A stretch of 64,000 nucleotides of DNA from Atrichornis clamosus. Taxonomy: Eukaryota > Chordata > Aves > Passeriformes > Menuridae. Below, piece by piece: positions 1-13,951 of this stretch. How positions within the stretch are numbered: the first letter of the stretch is position 1; each line of letters starts with the position of its first letter. The notes beneath the pieces were generated by a model. That model did no database searches and was not told where the DNA came from. It saw only the letters and a program-made list of their open reading frames with translations. Made by a program: the position numbers and the translations under genes. The stretch covers positions 62,001 through 126,000 of the forward strand of contig WBMZ01000177.1 in NCBI GenBank assembly GCA_013400975.1, read 5' to 3'.

Positions 1-3000
1 GTTTGCTGAAATTGGCCATGTCACACTACTGAGATTGCCAAGCCAGTTCATCCTGGGAATTTCTGCTTGCAGTTAAATGCACAGCTGGTAGGCATTTTGG
101 AGGCCCAGACCCACTCCCTGCTACCTGTGTGAAAATGCAATAGGTACAGCTTAGAATTACATTTTGTGTGTAATGATCTGACTTAGAAAAACAACCAACC
201 ACCTATCCAAAGGTTTGTTCAACCTTGAACAAAAGACAGACTGAGATTGCCAGAGATACATCTGAGAGATAGACTATAGAGAAAATAAATGTTATTAGCA
301 GAATTGCTATTAAAATTATGTAGAAACTTCATTAGTTAGGATCAAAATGGATATGTGAAAGTCCTTAAGGGACTGAAAACTTTAAGTGAAGAGCCAAGAA
401 AATATTCCACAGACGATTAAAAGCACTGAGGAAGCTGGAAAAATTCACTAAATATACCAAAACTAGCAAGAGATTTAGATCATTCATCGAGATGACGGAG
501 GACAAGTTGCAGAGCCGTGCATCTGCTTGTGTGTGTGCACTGTAGCTTCCATCGCTTTATTAAAACAGTGGGGCCCAAGCAGCTGTGTCTTCAGTGGAGT
601 TTGTCACCTGGAGCACACAGCTAGTTGTGTGAACATCTCCAGATTCAAGGAGGAAGGAAACAATGAGCCTGTTTTTTCAGCCAGGAGAGGACAGCGGCCT
701 CAGGATCTGCAGTTTCATGGATATGCAAATGCTTTGTCCCAAACCAGCCATGCAGATCCAAGAGCAGCAGATTCCTTGCACTAATGCTGATCCTGAAATG
801 TCACTAAGCATTGATTTAGAAAGGAACACATGGCTTAAAATTCTGACTTTGATGGCCAAGCATCCCTGTCACCGCTGTGCTGTCAGGCTTTTGTTGCCGT
901 CACACATGAGTGATAATGGGAGCCAGACAAGATGTGAGGCACAGCTCTTGAAAGCCAGGCACAGTTTGATCACTTGGGCCTCTCAGCTCACAACCCAATG
1001 TGTTTATGGGAGTCCTGCTGGGTCCCACCTCAGCCACCACATCAGGGCTGTGGGGAACCACAGCCTCTTGCCCATTCACACCCTGGCCAAGGCTTTGTAC
1101 CACAGCCTCAGGAGTGGATGGGAGAGCCTGGACCAAGCATCAGTCACCAGTAATCTCACTGTAATGAAATGTGTGTCCTGGTAATTTGGGAATATTTGTA
1201 TCTTAGGTTAATAGCCATTGATGTCTTCCCTCACCAAGTTTATTTACTCCATGACATAGTTACTGTGTCTTAAACAGAAATCACCCTCAAGGTATCATCT
1301 AATTATCTTCTCATCATTCTGCAAATCTGTTTCATATTACCAATAATCTTATTACTACAACTGCAACATTCATTAAGCAAATGGAGAACAATAAAAATAC
1401 ATAAAATAATAGCAATCAAATTAAGTTTGAATCTCACAGTGAGTGATGCATAATTCTGGATCAGATTGTTCCCATAGATTTTTCCCCATTATTTTCTGAA
1501 AAAGGTTTAAATAGCTCAAAAAAACCCCTTTTTCAATTACAAGGTTCTCCTCTAGAGTCTGGCCATTTTATGTGACCTAGTTACCACAAAATTACACAGT
1601 CAGGACCAGAAATGGTTGTGGAGCCTTCCCCTTGTGAGCAGAGAGACCTCTCAGCAGAGACAACCTTGCTGGGTTCCCATGGCAAACACAGTCCCTGCAC
1701 AGGCCAGGTGAACTCTGTGATAGAGATCCAACATCTCTGGGTACAACAGATGCTTTCAGGCGACATCCTGAATGGTCTTGCGTGGAACTGGGAAGCCATC
1801 ACTTTCTTCTTGACATGTAGGGGCTCCTGATGTTACACTGAGCAAACCAAAACCACAGATTTATTCTGAGCCATCCGTATTTAAAAGATTTAGGGCCTGA
1901 TCCTCAGCCCACAGGAGTACATGGAAATGCATTCACGAAGTGCAGATGGGTAGATTTTCAAGCTGTGCTTGCCTATCAGCTCTGCCAGTTTGTATTTAGC
2001 TCTGTTGCACCTGCACAGAGCCACTTTAACATGTACCAAAACAATTCCCGTCCCTAGCTGTGATCCGTACTCTCTAGTCCAACAACAGATCATCATTTGT
2101 CTCACTGGTAAAATAACTGCTGAGGAATATAAGTGATTTTTTCCATCTGCAAATGCATAAAAATATATTTGGAACATTTTATGGGTACATTGCACACCTG
2201 ATGGAAACATTTATGACTGCTTCCTCTCTGGGTACATCAAAAATATCCTCAGCCAACTTCACTGTTTTTATCAACTCTACTCTTTTATTTTATGTTCATT
2301 CTGGCCTAGAAATTTTATTTTCTGAGCATCACAGATGAGTTTGTGACCTCTTTGGTATGCTCTGCCAAATAGTTGTAGAAGAAATCCAGCCTCTGAAGTA
2401 CAGTAGGTGCCATTAAATCAATGAGGGGATGGTATGATACAAGCATATGTGCATGTGCAAATTGCTGTGTGAGAGAGCGCCAAGCCAGGGAGAGGTGCCT
2501 GGATTTAGTCTGGACTCAGGAGAGGCCACTCGTCATTGCCCTTTTTTGCTGGCCCAGCCTCTTCCTAGTTTGTATTCCTCCAAATACTTAAAATCTCCTT
2601 TTGTTTTAATATGCAAGTTTGCATTTACCTCAATAATTCAGTACCACTACTGCAAATGTAATAGAAATACAGATATACCCGGCTATATTTTTTAGCAAAA
2701 TGGGCAAAGGGATAACAAATAAGGGGGTTTAGAAATATAAAACTCTCCTGGATCCATGAAGAAAGAATAAAATGGGAAATCAAGGACAATATCCCACCCC
2801 TGCTGGTATGATGGCCTGTAAATCATGTCCTTTTTCCATTCATGTTGTGTGACCCTCCTGTCTGGACTGTACTTGCCTATGACTGCTCCTGTAGGGAAAT
2901 ACATCACAGATGATGTATGCAGCCAGTTTTAGGAGAAATGAGGTAGGTCCCAGGGGCTCCCACTACGCTGTTCAAAGCCACACAAGTCTTCTGGTGTGTG

Positions 3001-5402
3001 AGGAGAAACAAGAGGTCAAAGGAAATAAGCTCTCTGGCCAGCTCCCCCATAACTCACATCCTGCATTGCATGCTGCCAGCATTTGTTCTGCTGCAATCCT
3101 ATCTGAGTTCAGTCAGGAAATGCAAAAGTGCAATCAACTTAAAAAAAACCCCAATGTGTGCCCCTGGTTTAGTGTTTGCTATGTGATTGGGAGCCATCTG
3201 CCAGCCCAGTGCTCTGCCTGGCTATAGGTTCCACTCAGGACCCTGTTCCATCCTCCTCCTATCTCCTTATTCTGCCTGGGGCTGCTGAGAAGGGAGCTTC
3301 TGATCTCCAGCTCCCTCACACTGCTTAATATGGGCTCCCCAGGATGCAAAATTTGTAGGAGATTCCTTTCCACCCTCCTTGGGGCTGCAGGAGGGAGCCA
3401 GGACAGAGCAATACTTTGTTAGCTCTCACTGTAGTTCCAAACTTGGAAATGAGCCACGAGAAACTGGAAATCAGTAACATGGCTCCTCCCGGCCATTCTC
3501 TTGGTGGGATGGAAGCTAAGCAGTAGACCTTGGGAATGGAGTTTGCCCTCAACCTCCCTGGATCTCCGCGAGCAAAAGGCGTGTGTTTTCCAAGCTGGCA
3601 GGAGTGAATGTGACAGGGAAGGAGAAATAAGAGAGGAAGGAGAACGAAGGGCTCAGCACAGGGGTGACACCCTTGAGGGTAGAGGTGGCTAGCTGAGACC
3701 TCGGTCTATTTGCACCAGTGTTGCTATTTGTGGCTGGATGCAGACAACAGTGAGGCAGTAAAAGGCCTTTTATTTAAGGTGCTGACACCTCAGGAGAAAA
3801 GGAGAAAAAGAGAGGTGCTAAAAGAAAAATACATTGCTTTTCATTCTTCTGTCCTTTCACTTCTTCCTTAAATTTTATGGGATGAACTCGCTCAATTTAA
3901 GTACTTGTCAGCAAAGGTCTGGCAGGACAAGGGAGAGCCATCCACCATGCCAGTTGGGAACACTTCCCAGGAGCCAAGCGCTGGCAGGCACCTCGGCACT
4001 GCCTGAGGGGAGAGCATTGCTCCCCTCCTCCTTCTCCCCTCTCCCCAGGCCCTCCAGGCAGTGAACCTGGTGCACCTGGACCTCCTGCATTCCCGTGATC
4101 AAGTCCTGCAAGCTCCTGGGCGGCAGGAGCACACTCGGTGTTCAGGAGTAGATGAGCGTGTTCCTAATAAATGTGCAGCTTGAATCTAGCTCTGCAGAGA
4201 AGTTGTGGGGCTAGTGAAAATCAATTTGTTACTGGCAAAATGGCAAAAAGGGGCTGTTTTATACAGACTGGGACTATGCCACCTGGCAACATTTGAGCAG
4301 CACTACCTCAGTAGATTTCATGATAAGTTCTTGCAGATATTAACCTCTATCCCTGCTTAGTGGTGGGCAAAGCAAGGCAGGCAAGTGGGTTGCAAGGCTT
4401 CCTGCAAGGCCATTCTGGATGGTGCTGTTACAGCTGGAGGAGAGAGGAAAGCCTGGCTGACTGCCTGTCCTGAGATACAGCTTCCCTCAGGGCATCTTTC
4501 CATCTCTGCAGATGTGCTTCAGCTTGCCAGGTGTATCTTGGTAGCATTCAGATCCTGACTCAGACAACGTGGATCTTTGTTCCGACCATGAATGTTCCCA
4601 TATCAATCTCCCTGGTGGATTCCTCTGTGGGACTCAGTTCCAGAGCCAAGATCTCAACAACAGAGCCTCCCAGATGAAAGGAAGAGATGATGCGACACAC
4701 CTTTGGCAGAAACAGCAGTGACAGCTGCAATGGGCAAAGGTGTCACCCAGGACACAGAGCTGCTGCTACCACCTGCGTCCCCTGACTTGGCTGGGCCTCC
4801 CGGGAAACTGCACATCTTTATGGAAAAAGCTGGGCTCTGAACATAATATTTTTCGACTGGTTTCATAAGGAAATGAAGATTCTGTCACTTCATGTCTGCC
4901 CATCTGTCCCCATCAAACTTTGAATCCACTGGCTATTTCCAAACAAGTTTGATGGAGCATTAGAAGTTTTGAAAATATTTAGACTTCTATTTGTGAAAAT
5001 CGGTAGCTGAGAAGAGACAAGAAGTGCAAGGTAATGCATGAATCTTCATCTGACAGAGGGGAAGGAAGAGAGGACTCAGCAGTCACCCGTTCTGTCTGAA
5101 AGCTGTTTATAAACCTCAGCACATGGTATTTTTTGCTGCAAATATGGTGGGAAGAGAATTCCCAAAGGGAATGAGCTAGGTTAAATGAAGCAGAAACTGC
5201 AGCCTGTCAGAAACACCCCAAATGTGAAACTGAGAACTTGAGGTTTTGTTCCATGCACAGAGCAACACATTTCGTTCAGCCTCCTTTTCTCTGACAGGTT
5301 TGCAGGAAGCTTGTAAGAAAATATAAGAAAAGAAGGAAACCTGCCTCACTGTGAAGGTGGATATTTGTTTTTGTATCATGTTTTACCCACCATTTGGGGG
5401 CA

Positions 5403-5438
5403 TGTGTGTGTCTGCACATGTGTACCTGTGTGTGTGTG
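5403..5438. repeat. Imperfect (TG)n microsatellite
   Basis: TG dinucleotide runs interrupted by CTGCACA and TACC. No further feature is associated with it. Confidence 0.8.
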
Positions 5439-8400
5439 CTCACTTTATTTAGCCATTAGAAGGCATTAAAGTACCAAGTGGCTCTCTGTGCATAGTGGTT
5501 TCAAATATATATGGCCAGGTCCAAGTGCCAACTGCTGCTATGAAGACTTTGCCTTTGTGTTTTATTCCCTTGTCTCACCCTTTAGCTGCCTCTGCTTTTC
5601 CAAATCACATGCTCCTTATGGCAGGGTTTATTATTTCTCCCTTTATGTTCCTGGCATGCTTGTTGAGTATTGCTGAGAACAGTTAGCAAAAGCCAAAGCA
5701 GGGTACCTAGTGCCTTCAGTTCTCCTGTTTAATACCTCCTGAAAATACCCACCACCACCTCTGACTGAAAGGGTTGTCTCTGGGGCACTGAGCAGGGGAG
5801 AGATGATGGCCCAAAGCTTGGACTCTGTGACCTCACTCCGAATGTATCTGCTGGCAGTAGAGCAGTCACGCTGCTGGGCATGCCCTTGGGCCACCAGCTC
5901 ATTTCCTGGTACAGAGCCCAGCTCTGTGAGAGGGCTTTGCTATCACAGTCAATGCAGGCTTCACTCTGAGCAGCCTGCTCCAGGTGACGTCCTTCCTCTG
6001 CTTTGAATTTCAGAACTGAGAAGGCCAAGGGTTTATCTGAGGATAGGAAGAAATAGCAGGGAATTAAGCAGTCAAAGGAAAAGTGCAGTTTCTTGCGAAG
6101 AATCGGTCAGTGGTCAATCTTAGCAAGCCAATAGCAGATGCAGGGAAGCAGAGACAGAGTGTTTGAGGCACGCTGGGGATGCTGGGGCAAGCCAGGGGCC
6201 TGCGTGGTGAGCTCTGGGGTGGCAGCAGCCTCTGTCTCTCCTGGCTGGCCAGAGGCACACGGCTTTGTTTGGCACGGGTTAGCAGGCTGATAAAATCGTA
6301 GTTCAGCTGGCGTAATTCTTCCACTTCTGCCTGATGCAAATGAACAAGACCAAACTCCCCCTGAGCAGGGAGGAAGCAAAAATTTTAGTAAATGTAGCTT
6401 GTTAGGTGGTCTGGTTTTGGTCTCTGCAGGAAAAGAGCTCAGCCGTGACTCTTTAGAGGGCCCCTGGGGAAGAGCCCGATAATGTAACGGAATAATGAGT
6501 GTCGAGCTATGAAAGCATTTCATTACCAGCATCCTCACCCCATGCAGCCCCAGTCTGACGCAGTTGTCGTGTGTCTGACAAGAAAGGTCACCGTGAGATA
6601 TCCTGCCTCTGAAACAGAGTGGTTGCATTTCAGTGAGGGGGTCCACACTCCTGGGTGGGCACAAAACATTAGCAGATACTCAAAGCAAAGGGAAAGCTGA
6701 ACTTCGAAGTCTGCTCCGGGACATTGTGAGGGATTTCTCTGCTCTGAAGAACTGGAGTTGTTGCCCCCTGTCCCTCTGTCCAATCTGCTGAGGTCCCACT
6801 GTGTTGCAGAGGAAGCTGACAAGTAGATTGCTTTCTCCTAAACCTAATTCTCAACATTTTCACTACTTTCCTTCCTAATTCAGTAGTTACTTCCTTTCAT
6901 AACCATCTGGAATCTTGAATAGATGGTGCTAATTCAAAACAGGAGTTGGACCATGAGAGATGAGCACTCCTGGTACACTTCCCAAGTCCGGGTGCCTGGA
7001 ATGGCAGGGGACAGTGCCTGTGTAAGGCATCCTCAGCCCTTGCCTTCCTGCCTGAGACAGCCTAACAAGGACACAGCAAAGCCCTGCTCTGCCACAGGCG
7101 GCTTGTGCGATGTTAGGTTATTCAGATCCCTCTGTTAATTTCCTCTGTAGTGAACTACAGTTAATGAGTTTTCCCTCCTCTTTCTCGCTCTCTGCTTTGT
7201 GTAGCTGCATTGCAGGCTTCTCTGTGACCCTGTGGCTCTGCCTGATGTATCCTCTGGTGCCAAAGAGCCAGATCCCCAGACATGAGCAGCACCCTGGAAA
7301 GCACTACGGAGCTGGCAGCAGCAGGGCTGGACAGCCTGGGCACTGCAGGGAGCAACAGCGCACTGGGGGCTTTAAATTCCGCCCTCACGTGGCTCGTGCA
7401 AACCTGGACTTTTATCCATAAATCTGTCTTGAAGTCAGGCCACTCTCTTTCTGCAATGCAAACCCTTCCACGACAGCATCTCTAGCTCAACCTTCAAGGA
7501 GCAGCTGGCTCTTTAAGTTCATGTTCTTCTTCCCCCTTCCCTGCACAAGCACTGAGCAGCTGAGCCCTTTGCCCCGGCAGCCATGCTCCTGAGGCTTTCC
7601 ATGGCATCGCTGCCACGAGAGAGAGCACCTGCTTTCTTGCCACAAAGCAAGCTCTGCAGACTTCCATTTTTAGCACGGATGAATCACGTTTCCTCTGCTG
7701 ATGGCAGAGAGCAAGGACCCGAGCAGCCCCGACCACTGGCATCGGCTGCTAAACCTGAGAGGTTTCACTGAGCACATGAGGGCGGCGGAGTGGGCAGCTG
7801 TGCTTGGTGGCACGGGAAGGATTGGCAAGGAGAGGAGACGTTTAATCAAAAGGTTTTAAATACCTCACGGTGCTGGACATGCCACTGTAACACCTTTGCT
7901 GCCTTGGGGGGGTTGCCAGCTTCTGCACCCCTGGCCAGCTCTTCCCCACTCCTGCCCTCTGCCTTGCCCCGCGCATTTTATTCGCAGGAGCAGGCAAGTC
8001 ATAGGCACAGGCGTTACGAGTGGGTTCTCTTGAACTGTGGCAAAAATAGGCACATTCTTGGAGTTCTGTGTTTAGTATATCACAGAGATTTCTCCCTTCC
8101 TCGGCCATTTTGGCAGGGAAGAGGTCAAGGAATTTATGCCAGTACTGATGAGGTTTTTGACAGACAATTTTCTTTTACACTTCTCCATTCTGACCCTTCA
8201 TTTGATTCTTTACTACAGCTGGTGTTTTAGACAGCATCTCTGGAGGCAGGACAGATTCCATCCTGAGAACTGCAGGAGACTGTTTGTTGTTGCTATGACC
8301 CAAAGTCTGTCACTAAAAACCAGTCAGCTTGGGAAGAACAATCAGGGTGCTGCCAGGTGCCTGCTTATTGTTGACTGTCAGATCTTGATAGGTACAATAT

Positions 8401-8754
8401 CTCAATCAGGTAAAAATAGCCAACACAGACCATTTTGGTATTTAACCAGCAAAATAATCATGCTTAAAAAATACCTTGCCATCATTTTTTGTAATAGTTT
8501 AGTTCTAGGTTAATTCATTTAAAACTCATTGATTAAAACAAAATTAAAAGTTGTTCTTTTCTCTTCGATCCATTCTTTCGCTTTTCTTCTGCTAGGACAG
8601 TTGCAGGCACTTTCATCTATTTCTTTTTTTATACATTTGAGGTAGTTTTTATACCTCTCCATTTGTTATGCATACCCTGACCTTTGGGTGTCCAGCCTGG
8701 GACACCTACAGCCCGACTCCAGCTGCACACTCAAAGCCCTACAAAAAAAGTGTG

Positions 8755-8784
8755 TCTGATGCATTATTGTCTGATGCATTATTG
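8755..8784. repeat. 15-bp perfect tandem duplication
   Basis: TCTGATGCATTATTG occurs twice back to back with no mismatch. It looks like a simple recent duplication. Confidence 0.9.
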
Positions 8785-10190
8785 TTGGCCTGAGGGTACA
8801 AGTGCAGTGAGGAAGCACTAATATCAGTGCAGCGTTGTGCCTGCCAGGTTTCCTGAAGCCCTTACAGCTGAGCACTGGAAATCTGACAGCCTGTACTGCA
8901 TATTCAGTTTTAGTTGTTTATTTACTGGGGGAAGGTGGGAGCTAAACTACTGTGATGTCTCTATACATTTCAATCAAATCACAGACTTCAACACATTAAG
9001 CAGCCCCAAAAAGAGATTAATGGTGTTGGAGTACATGCAGTACTCTAACGTCAAGGCTACAGCAGGAATCAATCCCTTCCATGACAGGCAGAAAATCTCC
9101 TCATAAATAATCAGATTGAGATACTGGTTGTGTTTGTAGTATCGCATATACTGTTTCTGATCAGAAGTCATCTAATCTTTATTATCATTAGTTTTAAAAG
9201 AGCATGTCCAGTACCCCATAGCTCAGAGACCACCCACCTTCCCGTCTTGCTCTTTGTCCTCCATCCTTCACTGAGGATGGGGATGGTGAGAAGTGTCCAG
9301 CCCCACTCCTGACACAAGCAGACATAGCCGCTTAAAACACACAACATGATTTTTTTTATTTGTTTAATCAGTTTACATTCCACAACTGACAGTTTACTTA
9401 TTTATTTTTTTTAAATTTTCAATGAACAAGTTGTTTAGTTAGTTACCAGACAAGATTTTAATCGATGGAAATACAGTATTCTGTGCCAATCTGAATAAAA
9501 CCAAACCCAAAACAAAAGGGAAATTGTAAGATGTAGCCAGTTTTTCAACAAAGTCCTGTGATGCTTTCTGCAACTTTTGTCTTTCAAAGTTATGGGGATT
9601 GGTCATTCCCCCATTAGTTCCCTGATCTCAACCCTGCCACTAAAATGTTCCTTCAGGGCCACAGTCCTGCAAACACTGATGCACATACACAAACACCCAT
9701 GTGTCTGCAGATTAGCACCTTGGATTAACAGAACACAAAATTTGTGGTTGTTTCATGTTTAAACAACTTCTGTTCACCTCTGCTGCAACAGATTACAGGA
9801 AGAAATGGAAAAGTACAATACACTTGATGTCACATTACTTGTGAAATTAGCCACCACACTCACATCTCACATCTCACCAGAACAACCTAACAAAATAGTC
9901 AGTGGTTGTTGATGTATTGTTAGCACCGATGGCCACAGGAGCCACTTTGCCTCTTACAGCAGCACAGAGGTCCCAACCTCACAGGACACGTCACTCTTTA
10001 TTACTTCTGACAACTGGATGTTACTACCAAAAGTCATAAAACTCTGCGTGTATTGGCTAAAAAGTGCTCCACTTGGTTGAGCAGCTGCATACACATTTCA
10101 AATATCCTTAACAATGCCCAAAACATAATCAGAAATGGACACAGTTTTGGATTTTTCAAAATATGCTAAAGTTTAATATACTTCAATGTA

Positions 10191-10297
10191 ATTCCCAATC
10201 TAGCAAAGCACTTAGGCATGTGCCTAGCTTTAAGCATAGCAATATCATCTTTAATGGGAAATTTATGCTTGAAATTAGGCAAGTGCTTTGTGGAATC
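10191..10297. repeat. Old palindromic interspersed repeat, copy 1
   Basis: CAAAGCACTT, an internal GCCTA and TTTAAGCATA on the left are mirrored by TTATGCTTGAAATTAGGC and AAGTGCTTTG on the right, around a short diverged centre. This agrees with a palindromic amniote repeat built from AAGCACTTAAGCACATGC-type arms and a CTTTAAGCATATG inner arm. I recognise the pattern but cannot name the family with confidence; a non-autonomous DNA transposon is the likely class. Confidence 0.45.
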
Positions 10298-13200
10298 AAA
10301 GCTCTGTAGCAGTGCTCTGAAGAAATCAGGATCCTGAGTATCCTAATCCTGGCTTTCATGTTTATAGCCACTGCAGATTTGAATGCACCAGCTACAGTCT
10401 GGATTTTCAAAAGTGCTGAAAAGAGAAGGCTCCACTCGCAGCTGGCAGAAGTTGTGAGGGGGCATCAAACCACTAAACATTAGGTCTTTTCCCAGGCTTT
10501 TGGCTTCCCATCTCCAAAATGGCTGTAATACCTACCTGCCTCAGACAGGTCTGATGTGACTCATACTTGTAACATTTTCTAAAGAGAAAATATGCCCGAT
10601 AAATGCAATGTATTGCTGCATTTCTCTGAATATGCCTGAGTATTGTGGCATTCTAGGACTTTTCTAATCCAGCTTTGATGCGTGTGTACTGCACTTAGAG
10701 GAAACATAAACATCTGGCCAAGATGTACCCGCATGACAAATGTCTTGTTCATCATATTATTTTACTTGGGAATGTCCTAGGGAAGTGCTGACATACTTCA
10801 ATTTGCAGGCATTTAAGTGAATTATTATCCTAAGTCTCCCAAACTGTCAATTAGAGACAGTGATGATTGCAACTTTTGTCATCATCAAAGGACAATTATG
10901 GGAATTGCTTCATTTCTTCTGAGCAAGAAAAAAACAATCAAAAGGAAAAAAGGACCAATGAGGAATTCAAGAGAGGGGAACCTTCCAAAAACTTTTGGCC
11001 AGTGTGGTAGCACATGGTTAGGGTGACTATTACTTGGGGCAGAAGAAATCCTGAAGAGCAAATATGTTCATGAGATGCACCTACTGTGGATGGCAGGGAG
11101 CCCAACGAGACTTTGCCCCTTGTGCCCAACGCTCATGCCCTCACACAGACATGTTTTGCCACATCTGCACCCATCTTCCATGGGCACAATTGAGAGAGGG
11201 AGAGTGAGAGCCACCTGCTGAACTGGCCAAGTGGTTCATGAGCAGCAGAGGAGCTTGCACAGGAAGGTGCATTGCTCTGTCCCACAGCAGCCTGGGCATT
11301 CACTCCCTGCAGCAGGGTCACAGCAGTGGTTATGGCTTTTATTAGGAGGTGAGACAGGGGGTTTTGAGAGAAAATGGAAAATCATCCAAGAAGATAATCC
11401 AAGTGCATTGTGGGAGTGGGAGGTCAGGCAGGCCCCTCTTGGCAAGCTACAGTCTTGGCAAAGTGAACCCAGCAGAGAGGAGAATGTGCACGGTTGGGCA
11501 CACAGGACTCTTGTAAAGAATGGGAAAGAAAGATGAACTGGGACAGAGTCATCTTTTAGAACCTCCTCCCACGTGATGTTGCACATTGACTTTATTACCT
11601 TTTAAAAGGAGGTTTTCTTTGACACTAAAACACTGAAAAATCTGCAAAATCCTTGTGGGGGACAGTGAGTCAACAGTTTAAAGAGCAACCTTTGAGTCCC
11701 ATGTCCCAGGACCCTCCTCATCCCTCTCACAGAGAGGGAGGGCAGGAGGGTGATAATGAGAATTTAGGAACATTCTGAAAAGTTTTGCAGAAAATTATGC
11801 TGCACCCTTACATTTGATTTATTCTCAGGCTCCTCCTCATTTCCAGAGTTCACTCTTAAAGCCTTTATTTCTTTTCCACAGACATCTCAAATAACAAAAC
11901 AGTCACATATGCAAGAGCTGGTATGGAATGAGATTTAGAGAAAAATGTCTTTACAGGAAGCATGTCTGTATTCTCACACATGGGGAGGAAGAGAGGGAGA
12001 CAGAGATATATATCTTACTCCTCAAAAAAGGAAAGGGAGAACAGGAGAAGAATGTCAGGATGATACACTACAGCTTGGGCAAGGTAGTACCATGCTGAAA
12101 AATAACATTCGATCCCTGGAACTCAGCTTTATCTTCCACTTTCTAGCTAAAGTCTTTCCTTAAGTACTGGCGCACAGTACTGAATCTTCACTTTACAGGT
12201 CCCTGCAGGTCAGCTGAAGTCCCTCTTGTCATAACCTTAACAGTATTTTTTAAAATAAAGTTGTTCTGAGAGATGGGTGAAGATTGTCAATAGTCACTGA
12301 CTATAATTTAGCTGTAGAAGCAATAATAGTGACCATACGTTGGCACAAGATCCAAGTTCACTTAACCCTAAAGTTTTCAGAATTCAGTTTAATTTTCCCA
12401 TTCCTCTGACTGTATTTGTTTTATTCAGGTAATATATGGGAATATAAAAGAGTTCCAAAGTTCTTATACTAGATTAAATTGCTGGCCCTTCCAGATAGAC
12501 TCACTATCAATATGCAATTCCAAATTTTGGCTCTGAGAGACTCTCACCATGAGATGGAGATGTATGTTCAGCCTTGTTGGAGCAGCTTTCCAAATAATGC
12601 AGCCACAGTTCATCCTCTTGTTGAGTCCTCAGTTTGGTTTTTCTGAGGACAACTATAATCCCAACAATAAGGGATGAAATTGCAATCTCTTTAATCTCCA
12701 TGTAAGCTGTTTGTAAAGCAGTTATTAACATTGAAGAAAAGAATATGAAACTACCCGAACTGTATCTCAGAGGAGCATTTTTTGATTATCACTATCAGGT
12801 AGATGACTTTTTCAGGACAGTTTGGGGATGGAGCAAGAAGGTAACCTTTGAACAGCTCAGCTGTTCAAACTTTTAAGATGTAAATTCACTCTTTGAACTG
12901 CTTTAGCAGTGCTCAGGACTGGCAGAGAAAGGTGAAGAGTTCAGACCAAAGACCTCTGACTTCCAGCACTGGGACCACCCAGTCGTCTGTGCCTGGAGAT
13001 CACCACAAGGCACTCACCTCAAATGCTATTTCCAGGGCTTGGGGCAAGCCCTATCCTTTGCACTCGTGTTGCAGTTTGGGAGGGGAAGGGGGTTGTGAAC
13101 TTCTCCTTTTGTTCCAACCGTCTTTCACAATTAACACCTGTGTTTTACATGGTGAGCCCAGGCCAGGCACCTGAAGCACACAGACACAGCTGATGTCCTT

Positions 13201-13908
13201 ATGGATGATCTTCTGCACTAGGTACCTGATTCATCTCACCAGGATTTAAGGTTTTTTAAGGTCTTGGGACCACCCAAGATAAGTGAGTGGTCACTCCCTG
13301 AAGTGAGAAGGAGCTCCTAAAGCTGACTTAGATGTCAGTTTTGCTAGGTCACCGTCTGTAAGCAACTGTCGCTCTTCACTACCTGTACAAGAATCCAAGG
13401 GAGATGGGCCCATTGGCAGAAAGAGCTCAGCTAAGTGCCTAAGGTTACTGGGGACAAATGCAGGTCAGAAAATCCCTGCCTTTGTGAAGCTCGACGTCAC
13501 CCACGAAGGTGCTCCTCGTAAACCTAATGAGAAGAACAGCATTTGTACAAAGGGCCTCTTAATAAAGGACAAGAGAATCAATTGAGAGAGCTAATCCTGA
13601 ACAGACATTCTGCCATTGCTTTTTCAGTCCATTCCTTTTCCTGAAAAAAGCCCTTGAGACCCAGTCCTTTGACTGGATGTACGTGTGTGGATGTGCGTGC
13701 ACTGACTTAGGTGTGGTACCCCTCCTCAACTGGTGCAATGGCAAAATGAGGATTTTCCTGGGAAATAGTACTGTTTAGTTTGTTTTGGTTTAAATCTGAA
13801 ATATATGAGGAACGTGAAAAAGAAACAGTCCTTTGCCTGAAATTCTGTACATCAACCTCAGGTTATTTCAGGCAATCATGAAGCTATGGACATTTTCATA
13901 AATTTACA

Positions 13909-13951
13909 AATATATATACAGATATACACATATATACATGTATATGTGTGT
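13909..13951. repeat. Imperfect (TA)n/(CA)n microsatellite
   Basis: Alternating TATA, CACA and GTGT runs centred on ACATGTATATGTGTGT. The mixture gives partial self-complementarity. Overlapping open frames on both strands are artefacts of the repeat. Confidence 0.8.

Noticed and set aside
663..1184. 173-codon open frame on the plus strand
   Set aside because: No family resemblance. It overlaps open frames on both strands, which points to locally low stop density and not to a gene.
6107..6664. 185-codon open frame on the minus strand
   Set aside because: Composition is Pro/Ser/Leu-rich with no known motif; there is no promoter, splice or poly(A) context, and other frames of similar quality overlap it.
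9656..9720. CCTGCAAACACTGATGCACA-type sequence resembling another amniote palindromic repeat
   Set aside because: Too short and diverged, and the complementary arm could not be found.
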